Assembly (NCBI GenBank): GCA_047600785.1
Contig: JASGKH010000002.1
Location: 1,364,001-1,428,000 of the forward strand
From: Breznakibacter sp047600785
GTDB taxonomy: Bacteria > Bacteroidota > Bacteroidia > Bacteroidales > Marinilabiliaceae
Length of the DNA: 64,000 bases
Direction of reading: 5' to 3'
Part shown: positions 46,248 to 56,317 of the stretch, piece by piece
Layout: each line of letters opens with the position of its first letter
Numbering within the stretch: position 1 is the stretch's first letter
The notes under the pieces: generated by a model
Databases searched by the model: none
What the model was told of the DNA's origin: nothing
Seen by the model: only the letters and a program-made list of their open reading frames with translations
Made by a program: the position numbers and the translations under genes

Positions 46248-48188
46248 ATGAAAAAATCTTTCCTTTTTAATTTGTGTGTAACTATTGCAACAATTGTCCA
46301 TTCAGGAAACGCACAAACCCAAATTGAACCGCCCCAAAAGGCACAAGGACACATGCTAACGGATGAAGGGGCATGGTGCTGGTTCGCCGATCCCCGTGCC
46401 GTTCACCACCAAAATGTCCAAGGCACAATCAATAAAACCTACATCGGCTACATTGATGTGCATGGAAACATTAAAGCCACACAATACAACTTTTTTACAG
46501 GACAAGCCCACGAAGTCCTGATACGTTCCTATTTTCAGCCTGACGATCATAACAACCCCACATTTTTAATACTTCCCGACGATAGGGTAATGATTTTTTA
46601 TTCACGCCACACCGACGAACCTTGCTTTTACTACCGCATATCCCAAAGGCCGGGCGACATTACCGCGTTGGGACAAGAGTTTAAGATCACTACCGACAAA
46701 AACACCACTTATCCCTCTCCTTTCATCCTATCCGACGATCCAAACCACTTCTACCTTTGCTGGCGAGGTATTAACTGGCACCCCACCATTGCCAAGCTCA
46801 CCATTCCCGACACCTCCGATGAGACGAAGGTCGTATGGGGCCCTCATCAATTGGTACAGTCCACCGCCTCACGTCCTTATGCCAAATATGCATCCAACGG
46901 TAAGGATAAAATTTACATGGCCTATACCACGGGACATCCTGATGTCACTATCCCCAATTACATCTATTTCAATTATATCGACATTAAATCCCTTCAGTTA
47001 ACGGATGTCGGGGGGAAAGTCATTTCGACCATTGCCGATGGTCCGCATAAAGTAACGGCCTCCGACGATTATACGGCCGCATACCCCGACGCTGTGGTGG
47101 ACAATCCCACCACCCGTGGCTGGTTGTGGCAAGTGGCCATGGACAATGAAGGTATACCTGCCATTGCCACGGTCTGCATCAACGATACAAAAAATTCGCA
47201 CGATTACTATTACGTCAAATGGACGGGCAAAGAATGGCGTAAAACCTTTCTGGCCAATGCAGGCGGCCATTTCCACCAATCGCCCGACATCGAGCTTTGT
47301 TACAGCGGCGGTATGGCCATCGACGACCAACATCCCGAAGAAATATACTGCTCATTGCCAATCGAAGGTAAATCGGGCAAAGTGTATGAGTTGGTCAAGT
47401 TCACCATAAATCCCGATGGTTCGATGGCCCCGGCCGATACCATCACCGCCAACTCCACGCACAATAACGTACGTCCATACATCGTCCCTAAAAGAAACGG
47501 TAGTCCGTTAAAAATCACGTGGATGCACGGAAACTATTTCGACTGGATTGTAAGCAAAAACCGTCCCTTAGGTTACCCAACCGCCATTTATGCCGATTAC
47601 CAATTACCTGCAACCAAGGTGGATCTGGCCCATCAATTATCTGTGACAGAACATTTCAACGAACCTGTAAAGGGTACAGCCGCCATTCAAAACGGACAAT
47701 TGTTGACAACCAGTGCCTCTTATTCCGAAATCCCCACGAAAAAAGCCAAATCGTTCACCATAAACCTCACCCCACAAATTTCCGGAGTAACTTATGGTGG
47801 CACCATTGTCCGTTTCAACAACGTCACTTACGGCCTCAACAGCCAAACGCAAAAACCTTACCTTACCATAAACGATCACACTTACGAAAGTGCCAACGTG
47901 CTCGGGACTGCCGACAGTTGGCAGAATTTTCCGCGTGGCACCAACGGCAAGTGGTACGATGCCCAAAAGCTGGAACGTTTCCATCTCACCCTTACTTATG
48001 CCAACGGCGTGTTCACCACCTACATCAACGGACTTATCGACCAGGTAGTACCGGAGGATATACATCCTCTGAAAAATGTAACCATTGGCGGCTTCGATGG
48101 CACTGTGGACGAATGTCTGGTGTACCGCAGGGCATTGTCGCAAGAGGAAGTGAAGGCATTAATGCAAAATGAAAAGGTTTTAAGGTAA
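46248..48188 (+). CDS. Secreted BNR_4 beta-propeller protein with LamG-like domain
   Basis: A 646-residue exported protein (signal peptide ending in GNA). Residues about 35-440 form a BNR_4-type seven-bladed propeller, with the family opening GAWCWFADPRAVH and the PSPF, HNNVRPY and WMHGNYFDW segments. The last 165 residues form a LamG/concanavalin-like domain ending in ALSQEEVKAL. Characterised BNR_4 relatives include ulvan lyases and rhamnosidases acting on uronic-acid glycans, so a polysaccharide substrate is likely but not defined. It stands alone. Confidence 0.85.
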   Translation: MKKSFLFNLCVTIATIVHSGNAQTQIEPPQKAQGHMLTDEGAWCWFADPRAVHHQNVQGTINKTYIGYIDVHGNIKATQYNFFTGQAHEVLIRSYFQPDDHNNPTFLILPDDRVMIFYSRHTDEPCFYYRISQRPGDITALGQEFKITTDKNTTYPSPFILSDDPNHFYLCWRGINWHPTIAKLTIPDTSDETKVVWGPHQLVQSTASRPYAKYASNGKDKIYMAYTTGHPDVTIPNYIYFNYIDIKSLQLTDVGGKVISTIADGPHKVTASDDYTAAYPDAVVDNPTTRGWLWQVAMDNEGIPAIATVCINDTKNSHDYYYVKWTGKEWRKTFLANAGGHFHQSPDIELCYSGGMAIDDQHPEEIYCSLPIEGKSGKVYELVKFTINPDGSMAPADTITANSTHNNVRPYIVPKRNGSPLKITWMHGNYFDWIVSKNRPLGYPTAIYADYQLPATKVDLAHQLSVTEHFNEPVKGTAAIQNGQLLTTSASYSEIPTKKAKSFTINLTPQISGVTYGGTIVRFNNVTYGLNSQTQKPYLTINDHTYESANVLGTADSWQNFPRGTNGKWYDAQKLERFHLTLTYANGVFTTYINGLIDQVVPEDIHPLKNVTIGGFDGTVDECLVYRRALSQEEVKALMQNEKVLR

Positions 48189-48702
48189 TAGCCTGGCACA
48201 CACACTGGTTGTACTTTAACGAATCGAATCAATATAATATCGCCTTCACACCAAATCTATTTCCTGTGCTCAATGGACAAAACAAGGGCATTCCCGGCTG
48301 AAACCGTGATGGAACGACTTACTTCTCCAGTTCTTCTTGAGAAAGAGAAGCGAAAGCGCCACCCCTCTTTTGAAGGGATAAGGGAGGTCAAGTGAGGTTC
48401 TGTGCCCAATGGTTTAAAGTTCCGATTCCCGTGTTCTCCAGATTGGTTTCATAGGCCATAGGCTGTGCTCTCCGACACCTTTCGGAATTGCTTGCGTTTG
48501 GCTATATCCCTTACGGAGCTCATTGCATTCCCTTATCTTCAAAACTGTAAACCCACACGAACATTCAGACGGTTTGGGTTGTTTTTATAACAGTGCCAAT
48601 AAACAATTATTATGAAACGAGCATGATTTTACAAATTATCCAATGCAGCAAAAGTGTTGCATGCGAGTTTCATATAACTTAAAAAACACAAATTATTTAC
48701 GT
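48189..48702. other. Gene-free stretch with a decayed repeat
   Basis: About 510 bp. It holds a degenerate copy of the GACCTCCCC repeat at 48362-48390 and no convincing reading frame or promoter. Confidence 0.5.
48362..48390 (-). repeat. GACCTCCCC hairpin repeat, copy 4 (degenerate)
   Basis: On the minus strand GACCTCCCTTATCCCTTC, AAAA and GAGGGG. It differs from copies 1-3 at several places but keeps the hairpin. Confidence 0.6.
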
Positions 48703-49101
48703 ATGAAAAACACAAATTTGGGATTACTCATCCTCCGTCTTACAATTGGGGTTTTGATGTTGTTACACGGCCTGGCGAAACTTGGCCACGGCGTCGACGG
48801 CATTGCCGGAATGCTTGAAGCCAAAGGAATTCCCGGCTTTATTGCCTATGGGGTATTTATCGGCGAAATCATTGCCCCATTGGCATTGATAGTCGGCTAT
48901 AAAACACGCTTAGCCGCAGCAGTGTTGCTGGTAAACATGTTGGTCATCACATTTATGGCCCACCCCAACGACATTTTTGCCCTCAGCGAGCACGGAGGCT
49001 GGAAATTGGAACTGGTCGGTTTTTATCTTTTTGGCAGCTTGGCCCTCCTTTTCACCGGCGGAGGCAAATATGCCGTATGTACAAAATCGGCATGGGATTG
49101 A
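48703..49101 (+). CDS. DoxX-family membrane protein
   Basis: A 132-residue membrane protein with four helices. LRLTIGVLMLLHGLAKL and GVFIGEIIAPLALIVGY are typical of the DoxX/DoxD group, small proteins linked to respiratory or oxidative stress functions, but with no general role known. The start at 48703 (MKNTNLGLL) matches the family better than the in-frame upstream codons. Confidence 0.9.
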   Translation: MKNTNLGLLILRLTIGVLMLLHGLAKLGHGVDGIAGMLEAKGIPGFIAYGVFIGEIIAPLALIVGYKTRLAAAVLLVNMLVITFMAHPNDIFALSEHGGWKLELVGFYLFGSLALLFTGGGKYAVCTKSAWD

Positions 49102-49759
49102 GAAGCCTGATGCAACGACCAAACGCTGTTTATCAATAATTTAAAACCATTACGCAGAGACACCGGGCGATTTCGTCGGTTTACGTAACCCCAAAAGAGA
49201 GTAAAAACGATCTTTATCGCAATTTTCGGCTCATTGTCTCTGCGTACTGATTATATCTTTATCTCCAGTGCAAATGGCAGCTGCACACAATTTCCCATCT
49301 CCATCCGTCACAAGGACCAACCCTCATCCAAAAATAGCCATCCATTCCCAGACGCACTGAACAACTCTGTACGAAGCACTTTAACAACGCATTTGGCAAG
49401 TCCTTTAATAATCTTAATTTCGTGGGATTCATCCAACGAAAATCCGCCATGCCGAATGGGATAACGCAACTACCTATCAATGACTTTATTGAGCAGTGTT
49501 ATCAATGTGTATTGCCTGGTGTATGCACACCTGAAGAATACCCCAAAAGGTATATCCCTATGACAAGATCTGCGATTGCGCTTATGCCGCCCGTGAACCG
49601 AACGAAGTCCTTTGGGAGTTCGACAAGAAAATGGCGAAACAATTAAGAATAAATCAGTTAGTTGTCAATTACTAATTTTTGGTTTAAAATGCAAAACCTT
49701 GATCCACTAATTTTTTAATAAAAGTTGACAAACAATACAGCTTCTTACAAAACAATCCG
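49102..49759. other. Gene-poor stretch with inverted repeat and possible relic
   Basis: ACGCAGAGACA (49152-49162) is repeated inverted as TGTCTCTGCGT (49235-49245), 72 bp apart. Toward the right, the plus strand at about 49552-49650 reads PYDKICDCAYAAREP and LWEFDKKMAKQLR in one frame without a start, which may be the remains of a gene I cannot name. Confidence 0.45.
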
Positions 49760-50374
49760 ATGAAAACAATCGATACCTGTGGGGAATTATGCCCCAAACC
49801 ATTGATTATGGCGAAAAAAGCCTATAACGAACTTTTGGCCGGCGAACAAATGGAAGTTCTTACCGACAACGCCACATCGCTCAGCAACCTCACCAACTTC
49901 TTTACCGCCGTAAAAGCCATGCCCGTAAGTGAGAAACACGGAAACGTGTGGCACGTGTATGTGTCAAAGCCGTTGACCGAAACACAGGAAACCGTCAAGG
50001 CCGAAGATTATTGTGAAACCACCACCGCCAAAGGATCGGGACGATATGTGGTGACGATAAAGGGAGACCAAATGGGCATGGGTGATCCTGAACTCGGAAA
50101 AATATTGATCTGCAGCTTCATCAGCGCATTGGTCGAGCAAGACGAACTGCCATCGCACGTGATCTTCTACAATTCGGGCGTCAAACTGACCGTCAAAGGT
50201 ACCGATACCGCCGACTCTCTGGCCAAACTCGAAACGAAAGGTGTGACGATTGTGATTTGCGGTACTTGTGTGGACTTTTATGGGCTAAAAGGCCAAAACG
50301 CCGTGGGCACTGTCAGCAACATGTACCATATTGCCAACTTACTGCACGACGCGGAGAAAGTCATCGTGCCATGA
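49760..50374 (+). CDS. yedF: YedF-type selenium-associated sulfurtransferase-like protein
   Basis: A 204-residue protein with an N-terminal TusA/SirA domain (DTCGELCPKPLIMAKKA with the CPxP cysteine) and a C-terminal DsrE-like domain (ILICSFISALVEQDE, then CGTCVDFYGL). Proteins with this architecture belong to the selenium-metabolism YedF family, usually beside selD and a cysteine desulfurase. Here selD is absent and the cysteine desulfurase is reduced to a stump at 50378-50476. Confidence 0.9.
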   Translation: MKTIDTCGELCPKPLIMAKKAYNELLAGEQMEVLTDNATSLSNLTNFFTAVKAMPVSEKHGNVWHVYVSKPLTETQETVKAEDYCETTTAKGSGRYVVTIKGDQMGMGDPELGKILICSFISALVEQDELPSHVIFYNSGVKLTVKGTDTADSLAKLETKGVTIVICGTCVDFYGLKGQNAVGTVSNMYHIANLLHDAEKVIVP

Positions 50375-50377
50375 ACG

Positions 50378-50476
50378 TCATACTTCGACGGCAGTACCAG
50401 CTTTCCCAAATCCCCGGAAGTGGCCGATACCATGGTCAATTACCTCCGTCACACGGATATGGGGCACTTATGGTAA
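50378..50476 (+). pseudogene. N-terminal stump of cysteine desulfurase (class V aminotransferase)
   Basis: Reading from TCA at 50378, the frame gives YFDGSTSFPKSPEVADTMVN, then YLRHTDMGHLW and a TAA at 50474-50476. This closely resembles the start of class V cysteine desulfurases (YFDNAATSFPKPPEV). The catalytic rest is gone and an upstream in-frame TGA at 50372-50374 separates it from any start. Cysteine desulfurase genes are normal partners of yedF, so this is probably a deletion product. Confidence 0.75.
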
Positions 50477-50519
50477 GGTAGTCCTGTAATCGCCGATCGA
50501 AAAGCCACATACACCACCA

Positions 50520-52337
50520 ATGAAGATCCTCCTCCTTACTCCGCCCCTTACGCAGCTCAACACCCCTTATCCGGCCACGCCTTATCTCAAAGGCTTTCTG
50601 GTGGGTGAAGGACATGAGGTTCTTCAGGCCGATTTAGGTATTGAACTGGCTTTGCGGCTTTTTTCGCGCCAGGGATTGGTCGATTTGTTCGGACACGCTG
50701 TGTTAGGACGGAAAACGCCAACGCACACCAAGCAACTCATGGCCAACCATGTACGCTATATCGATACGATAGATGCCGTGATACGTTACCTGCAGGGCAA
50801 AGAACCCACGCTGGCTACCCGCATTTGCCACACCGAATGGCTGCCCAAAGGCAAACGTTTTGAACAAATGGTCGATGCAGAATGGGCTTTCGGCACTCTT
50901 GGCAATACCGAGATGGCCAAACACATGGCCACATTGTACATTGAAGATTTGGCCGATTTTGTTAAAGAAACCATATCGCCCCATTTTGAACTGAGCCGGT
51001 ATGCCGAACACCTTTGTCTGCGGCTGCCCGAGTTGGATCCTCTGTTGGACGAACTGACCAAGCCCAATACCTTACTCGACCACTGGATGGAAAATATTCT
51101 GGCCGGGAAGATGCAGTCCTTCGCCCCTGAATTGGTTTGTTTTTCCATTCCCTTTCCCGGCAACCTGCTGGGAGCTTTCAGGGGCAGTCAGCACATACGG
51201 CGGCATTATCCGCATGTGAAGGTAGCTTGGGGCGGTGGCTATGCCAATACCGAATTACGCCAAATGAATGATGCACGGGTGTTCGATTATGCCCATTACG
51301 TGACTCTCGATGACGGGGAACCTGCCCTTCGCCAATTGATCGGCCATTTGCAAGGACATGCAGATACATCGCTCTGCCAAACGTTTTTTCGCGGTGAAAC
51401 AGGCCAGGTCGCCTTTGCAGCAGGAAAACCGACGCATCAAATACCTTTCCCGCAAATACCGGCCCCCGATTACTCTGATTTACCCATCGACCAATATATC
51501 TCCCTGATCGAAGTGGCCAACCCCATGCACAAACTATGGAGTGACGGCCGATGGAACAAACTTACGCTGGCGCATGGTTGCTACTGGGGCAAATGTGCCT
51601 TTTGCGACACATCGCTTCCTTACATTGGCCGTTACGATGCACTGAACGCCACGCAGATATGCGACCGGATGGAGCATGTGATGGCGCAAACCCACTGCAG
51701 TGGGTTTCATTTCACAGATGAGGCTGCCCCTCCCCGTCTGTTGCGCGAATTGAGCGATGAGATCATCCGCCGCCGGATGGTCGTCAGTTGGTGGACCAAC
51801 ATTCGTTTCGAAAAATCGTTCACATCCGATCTTTGCAAAAGGATGGCCGATGCCGGGTGCATTGCCGTATCGGGCGGCATCGAGGTCGCGTCGAACCGTT
51901 TGCTGAAATTAATAGAGAAAGGCGTGACCACCGAACAGGCTTTCCAAACAGCCCAGAACCTGTCGGAACAAGGTATCATGGTGCACGCTTACCTAATGTA
52001 CGGCTTTCCCACCCAAACCGAAAAAGAGACCCTTGACGGTCTGGAAACCGTGCGATACATGTTCGACCAAGGTGTGATCCATTCCGCTTTCTGGCATCGG
52101 TACGCAATGACGGTACATAGTCCATCGGGGCTACATCCCGAAAAATACGGTGCCGCCTCCCTGGCCGATTCCCGCGGCAATTTTGCCAACAACGAGGTCG
52201 CATTTACCGACCATCAACACACAAACCTTCATCGTTTGGGCGAAGCCCTGCGCATCGCCACTTACAATTACATGCACGGGTTGGGTCTGGATTGGCCCGT
52301 GGAGAAATGGTTGCGGAATCAGGCACAGAAACAGTAA
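50520..52337 (+). CDS. B12-binding-domain radical SAM protein
   Basis: A 605-residue enzyme with an N-terminal cobalamin-binding-like domain (KILLLTPP and FLVGEGHEV) and a radical SAM core. The cluster motif GCYWGKCAFC uses Cys354, Cys359 and Cys362, that is CX4CX2C rather than CX3CX2C. SGGIEVASNRLLK and MYGFPTQTEKE follow in the barrel. Members carry out methylations or rearrangements, but the substrate is unknown. It is near yedF with 43 bp from the desulfurase stump. Confidence 0.87.
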   Translation: MKILLLTPPLTQLNTPYPATPYLKGFLVGEGHEVLQADLGIELALRLFSRQGLVDLFGHAVLGRKTPTHTKQLMANHVRYIDTIDAVIRYLQGKEPTLATRICHTEWLPKGKRFEQMVDAEWAFGTLGNTEMAKHMATLYIEDLADFVKETISPHFELSRYAEHLCLRLPELDPLLDELTKPNTLLDHWMENILAGKMQSFAPELVCFSIPFPGNLLGAFRGSQHIRRHYPHVKVAWGGGYANTELRQMNDARVFDYAHYVTLDDGEPALRQLIGHLQGHADTSLCQTFFRGETGQVAFAAGKPTHQIPFPQIPAPDYSDLPIDQYISLIEVANPMHKLWSDGRWNKLTLAHGCYWGKCAFCDTSLPYIGRYDALNATQICDRMEHVMAQTHCSGFHFTDEAAPPRLLRELSDEIIRRRMVVSWWTNIRFEKSFTSDLCKRMADAGCIAVSGGIEVASNRLLKLIEKGVTTEQAFQTAQNLSEQGIMVHAYLMYGFPTQTEKETLDGLETVRYMFDQGVIHSAFWHRYAMTVHSPSGLHPEKYGAASLADSRGNFANNEVAFTDHQHTNLHRLGEALRIATYNYMHGLGLDWPVEKWLRNQAQKQ

Positions 52338-52460
52338 CCGGGCGCATCACTTATCCCAATGCCACAACAAGCAAAATGAGAATCGGATATTAAGCCAAAG
52401 CTCTCTGCGATTTTGACGAAGGATAAAACCACTGTGTTATTCACCAAACAAAATTAAAAG

Positions 52461-53543
52461 ATGCATTGCAAATACTTCCCCACGCTCGTCCTTTTGGCCG
52501 TTTCGGTTACCCTGTCAGCTCAATCCCGCACAAAACAGATCGAACATAAAATCCAGGTGAACGGGAACAACCAAACGCACGTACCGGCCAATAAAGCCGA
52601 TGCCCCGCTGGTCGATTGGGTGAAACAAACCACCCGAGCGCATTCGCCGCAATCGTGGGACCTACTGGTGCAATACGACTTGCTTCCTTCCAAATTGCAG
52701 GCTGTTTCAGATAATGGAAGCACTTCATCGTACCAAAAGCCCATTGCAACATATCATTTTCTGGAAGGAAACACAAAAAACGAAATGTTGCAAAGCATGG
52801 GCACCAACGTGCACGAAGTGGCCCACGCTTATTTTCGCCACAACGCCGTTCAATATGCCATTAAACATGAACGAAAAATCGATTGGAACAATGCCGAAGG
52901 GTACATTTATGTATCGCCAAGCCAATCGTTCTTTGTGTCGTTCCCCAAGCAACGGATGTTCCAATCGAAAGATCTGGCTACGGCAATTCCCTCCGGTCTA
53001 CGGACGTTGCGTTTTCCAACTTACATACAGGGAAACACATCCACACAATCGCATGGCGTGATAGGTTTGTTGAATGAATTCCACGCCTATTATCTGGGGG
53101 CCAAATATTCGTACGACATGATGGAGGTTTATTGCGAGGCAGGACCGTCGGCCGCCAAGGGTTTCCTCACATGGGTACAACACACACAAAGTAGCATGGA
53201 CGCTTATTATGAGCTTTCATTTTTTATTCGTGAATACCTGTTGTACATGAGCCAGCATCATCCCAAAAGTTACGCCATGTTAAAAGGCCATCACCCATTT
53301 TGGCAAGCCTTCCGTGCCATCGACAAAGCCTTTGCCGACCTGAACAAGCAATACGCACGGCGTATCCGCCAAGAAATACCGGCAATAAATGCCAATGGTA
53401 AAAACCAATTGGCTATTGAAGGCTCAATGCTTTGGTTTGACAATGGCTCAGACAAGCGGATAGGTGTTTCGCTCACACTAAAGGCCAAGCAAACGTTGTC
53501 CGACAGGCTGAACAGCAAGCGATATGACAAGGTGATGGAATAA
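52461..53543 (+). CDS. Secreted protein with HEXXH zinc-protease motif
   Basis: A 360-residue exported protein (signal peptide ending in TLSA). TNVHEVAHAYFR has His118, Glu119 and His122, the HEXXH pattern of zinc metallopeptidases. A downstream EFHAYYLGAKYSYDMMEVY may supply the third ligand. I do not recognise a named family. It precedes an S9 peptidase gene by 200 bp on the same strand. Confidence 0.75.
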   Translation: MHCKYFPTLVLLAVSVTLSAQSRTKQIEHKIQVNGNNQTHVPANKADAPLVDWVKQTTRAHSPQSWDLLVQYDLLPSKLQAVSDNGSTSSYQKPIATYHFLEGNTKNEMLQSMGTNVHEVAHAYFRHNAVQYAIKHERKIDWNNAEGYIYVSPSQSFFVSFPKQRMFQSKDLATAIPSGLRTLRFPTYIQGNTSTQSHGVIGLLNEFHAYYLGAKYSYDMMEVYCEAGPSAAKGFLTWVQHTQSSMDAYYELSFFIREYLLYMSQHHPKSYAMLKGHHPFWQAFRAIDKAFADLNKQYARRIRQEIPAINANGKNQLAIEGSMLWFDNGSDKRIGVSLTLKAKQTLSDRLNSKRYDKVME

Positions 53544-53743
53544 AAGCGTTTCCACAGGGACATTTCCCAAAGTAACCGCTTCTTTCCATCCCATGTTTAT
53601 TTTCTGGAACCGGACGACACATCCCGCGTTAGGCCTTACATTGCAATATAACAAACAAGGCTGCCAGCAAAAAACATGACCATTCTCATCCATACAAACC
53701 ATCATGCATCATACTTTTAGCATCTTGACTAAACGATGGCTTT

Positions 53744-56161
53744 ATGAAAAAAACGAACCTATTCATTGCACTATTGCTCACAGCAGGTAATTCTATGGCT
53801 TATTCACAAACGGAATTCAAACTTCCACCGATCGAAATTTTGGAGATAGCCGATGTAAAGGCCGCTCCCCTCACTTCCATTAGTCCCAAAAACCAGTATA
53901 TGGCCCTTCTTGAACGCTCGCTTTATAAGAGCCTTGAAGAACTGGCCGAAGACGAATTAAAACTGGCCGGTTTAAGGATCAATCCCCAAAACTTTAACGA
54001 ATCGCGTGCACGCTACTACACAGGCCTTCAACTGCAACATATAGTTACAGGCCAATCTGTTGAGATCAAAGGACTTCCCGAACCGTTGAAAATACAATCG
54101 TTTTCATTCTCGCCCGATGAAAAAATGTGTGCGTTCGTCAATCAGGAACCTGATAAACTTTCGCTTTGGGCCATAGATCTTTCCAACGGACAAGCCAAAC
54201 AACTGCTAGGCCAAGGGGTTAACGCCACCATGGGAAATGCTTACGAATGGGGCAACGACAGCGGCACCATTTTTTGCAGGTACATAGGCAACCGTCAAAG
54301 AGCCGAGGCCACGAAGGAACTGGCCAAAGGTCCATCGACACAAGATGCCACGGGCGATGTGGCGCCTGCACGCACCTATCAGGACTTGTTGAAAAACCAA
54401 CGTGACGAACAACTATTCGATCATTATGCCCAATGCGCTTACTGGAAAATATCCACTAAGGGCGATGCTCCCGTTGAACTGTTGCCCAATGCGTTGTACA
54501 AGAAATTTTCGGTTTCGCCCAATGGCCAGTACCTATTGGTTGAAACCATTGAACGTCCCTACAGCTATACGCTGACTTTACGCTCCTTTCCAAGCCAAAC
54601 AACCATTTACACCCTCGATGGCAGATTGGTTAAACACTTTTACAACCGTCCCTTGCAAGATAAAATCCCCATTGGTTTTGATGCCACAGAAAACGGGAAA
54701 CGGTACATTTTTTGGCGAGCCGATGTTCCCCATACACTGATGTGGTGCGAAGCTCCCGACGGTGGCGATCCAAAGATTGAAAGTGAATTCCGGGACGAGC
54801 TCTTTCAATCGGCCTATCCGTTCGATCAGGCTGAACCGATCTGTAAAATAAAAAACAGGCTGAACGGGATCTATTTTGGCCAAAACGGAAGCCTCATCCT
54901 GACCGATTATTGGCGTAAAAACAGGAACACCCGCACTTATTATTACGAACCGTCCATGGACAAAGGGCTTCCTCGCGTGTTGTTCGACCGTTCGGACGAG
55001 GACGCTTATTCCGATCCCGGCAGCTTTATCACCGAACCCAACCAATTCAACCGTCAGGTGCTGAAATACAGTAAAGACGGCAAAAAACTTTACCTACAAG
55101 GCGAAGGCTACTCAGCGCAGGGAAACCGTCCGTTTGTGGATGAATTTGAGCTTGCCGGCGCAAAGAGCAAGCGCTTGTGGCAAGCCGACGGCAAAAGCAC
55201 TTACGAACGCATCGTAAGGGTGGTGGATACCGATAAAAGGGTTCTCATCACCAGTATCGAATCGGCCAACGTGTTTCCCAACTTCTATCTGAGGAACTAC
55301 GGGGCTAAGTCCATGCCCAGACAACTGACTTTTAGGGAAAACCCTTATAAGGTCCTGGAAAACGTCAGCAAACAGAAAATCCACTACAAACGGGCCGATG
55401 GGGTTAATTTGTCGGCAAACCTGTATTTACCGGCCGGTTACGACAAGATGCACGATGGTCGCCTGCCTTTGTTGATGGAAGCTTATCCTACCGAATATAA
55501 GGATGACAAGGCAGCAGGACAACTCACCGAATCGCCCCACGCATTCATGAGCATCAACTGGGCATCGCCGGTATTTTGGGTCACACGGGGGTTCGCGGTG
55601 CTCGAAGGGGCACAATTCCCCATTATCGGTAAAGGTGACGAAGAACCCAACGATACTTATATCGAACAACTGGTCGCCGATGCGGCAGCGGCCATCCATG
55701 TCGTCGATTCGATGGGAATAGTCGATCCACAAAGGTGCGCAGTCATGGGACATTCTTACGGCGCGTTCATGACGGCCAACCTGTTGGCACATTCCGATCT
55801 TTTTGTTGCAGGGCTGGCCAGAAGCGGCGCTTACAACCGAACCCTTACCCCGTTTGGGTTCCAAGCCGAAGAACGTACCTATTGGCAGGCCAAAAACGTG
55901 TACGACCGTATGTCGCCGTTTACTTACGCAGACAAACTCAAAACCCCTATCCTGTTTATCCACGGCGATGCCGATAACAACCCGGGCACGTTTACTCTGC
56001 AAAGCGAACGATTGTTCCAGGCCGTAAAAGGCAACGGAGGAGTGGCCCGGTTGGTTCTCCTCCCTTACGAAAGCCACAGTTACGCCGCTCGCGAAAACAT
56101 TTTGCACATGCTGTGGGAAATGGATAGTTGGTTGACGAAATACGTAAAAGACAAAAAATAA
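53744..56161 (+). CDS. Secreted S9-family serine peptidase (glutamyl endopeptidase-like)
   Basis: An 805-residue exported peptidase with a beta-propeller (about 60-520) and a C-terminal alpha/beta-hydrolase domain. The triad is Ser671 in GHSYGA, Asp742 in HGDADN and His778 in ESHSY. The overall layout is that of the S9D glutamyl endopeptidases of chloroplasts and bacteria. The signal peptide (1-20) points to periplasm or surface. It may digest peptides for uptake. Confidence 0.93.
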   Translation: MKKTNLFIALLLTAGNSMAYSQTEFKLPPIEILEIADVKAAPLTSISPKNQYMALLERSLYKSLEELAEDELKLAGLRINPQNFNESRARYYTGLQLQHIVTGQSVEIKGLPEPLKIQSFSFSPDEKMCAFVNQEPDKLSLWAIDLSNGQAKQLLGQGVNATMGNAYEWGNDSGTIFCRYIGNRQRAEATKELAKGPSTQDATGDVAPARTYQDLLKNQRDEQLFDHYAQCAYWKISTKGDAPVELLPNALYKKFSVSPNGQYLLVETIERPYSYTLTLRSFPSQTTIYTLDGRLVKHFYNRPLQDKIPIGFDATENGKRYIFWRADVPHTLMWCEAPDGGDPKIESEFRDELFQSAYPFDQAEPICKIKNRLNGIYFGQNGSLILTDYWRKNRNTRTYYYEPSMDKGLPRVLFDRSDEDAYSDPGSFITEPNQFNRQVLKYSKDGKKLYLQGEGYSAQGNRPFVDEFELAGAKSKRLWQADGKSTYERIVRVVDTDKRVLITSIESANVFPNFYLRNYGAKSMPRQLTFRENPYKVLENVSKQKIHYKRADGVNLSANLYLPAGYDKMHDGRLPLLMEAYPTEYKDDKAAGQLTESPHAFMSINWASPVFWVTRGFAVLEGAQFPIIGKGDEEPNDTYIEQLVADAAAAIHVVDSMGIVDPQRCAVMGHSYGAFMTANLLAHSDLFVAGLARSGAYNRTLTPFGFQAEERTYWQAKNVYDRMSPFTYADKLKTPILFIHGDADNNPGTFTLQSERLFQAVKGNGGVARLVLLPYESHSYAARENILHMLWEMDSWLTKYVKDKK

Positions 56162-56317
56162 AAAGCCTACACATTTGTAATTGGGAAAGGATCCCTTCCG
56201 GTACATCCGGACAGGACCCTTTTATCCTTCATATGGAAGTGCATTTCCGTCAATGAAACCATTTTGTAAATGGGCCCAATACCTCTTGCACAACATGCTT
56301 ACCTCTGGCCCACCACA

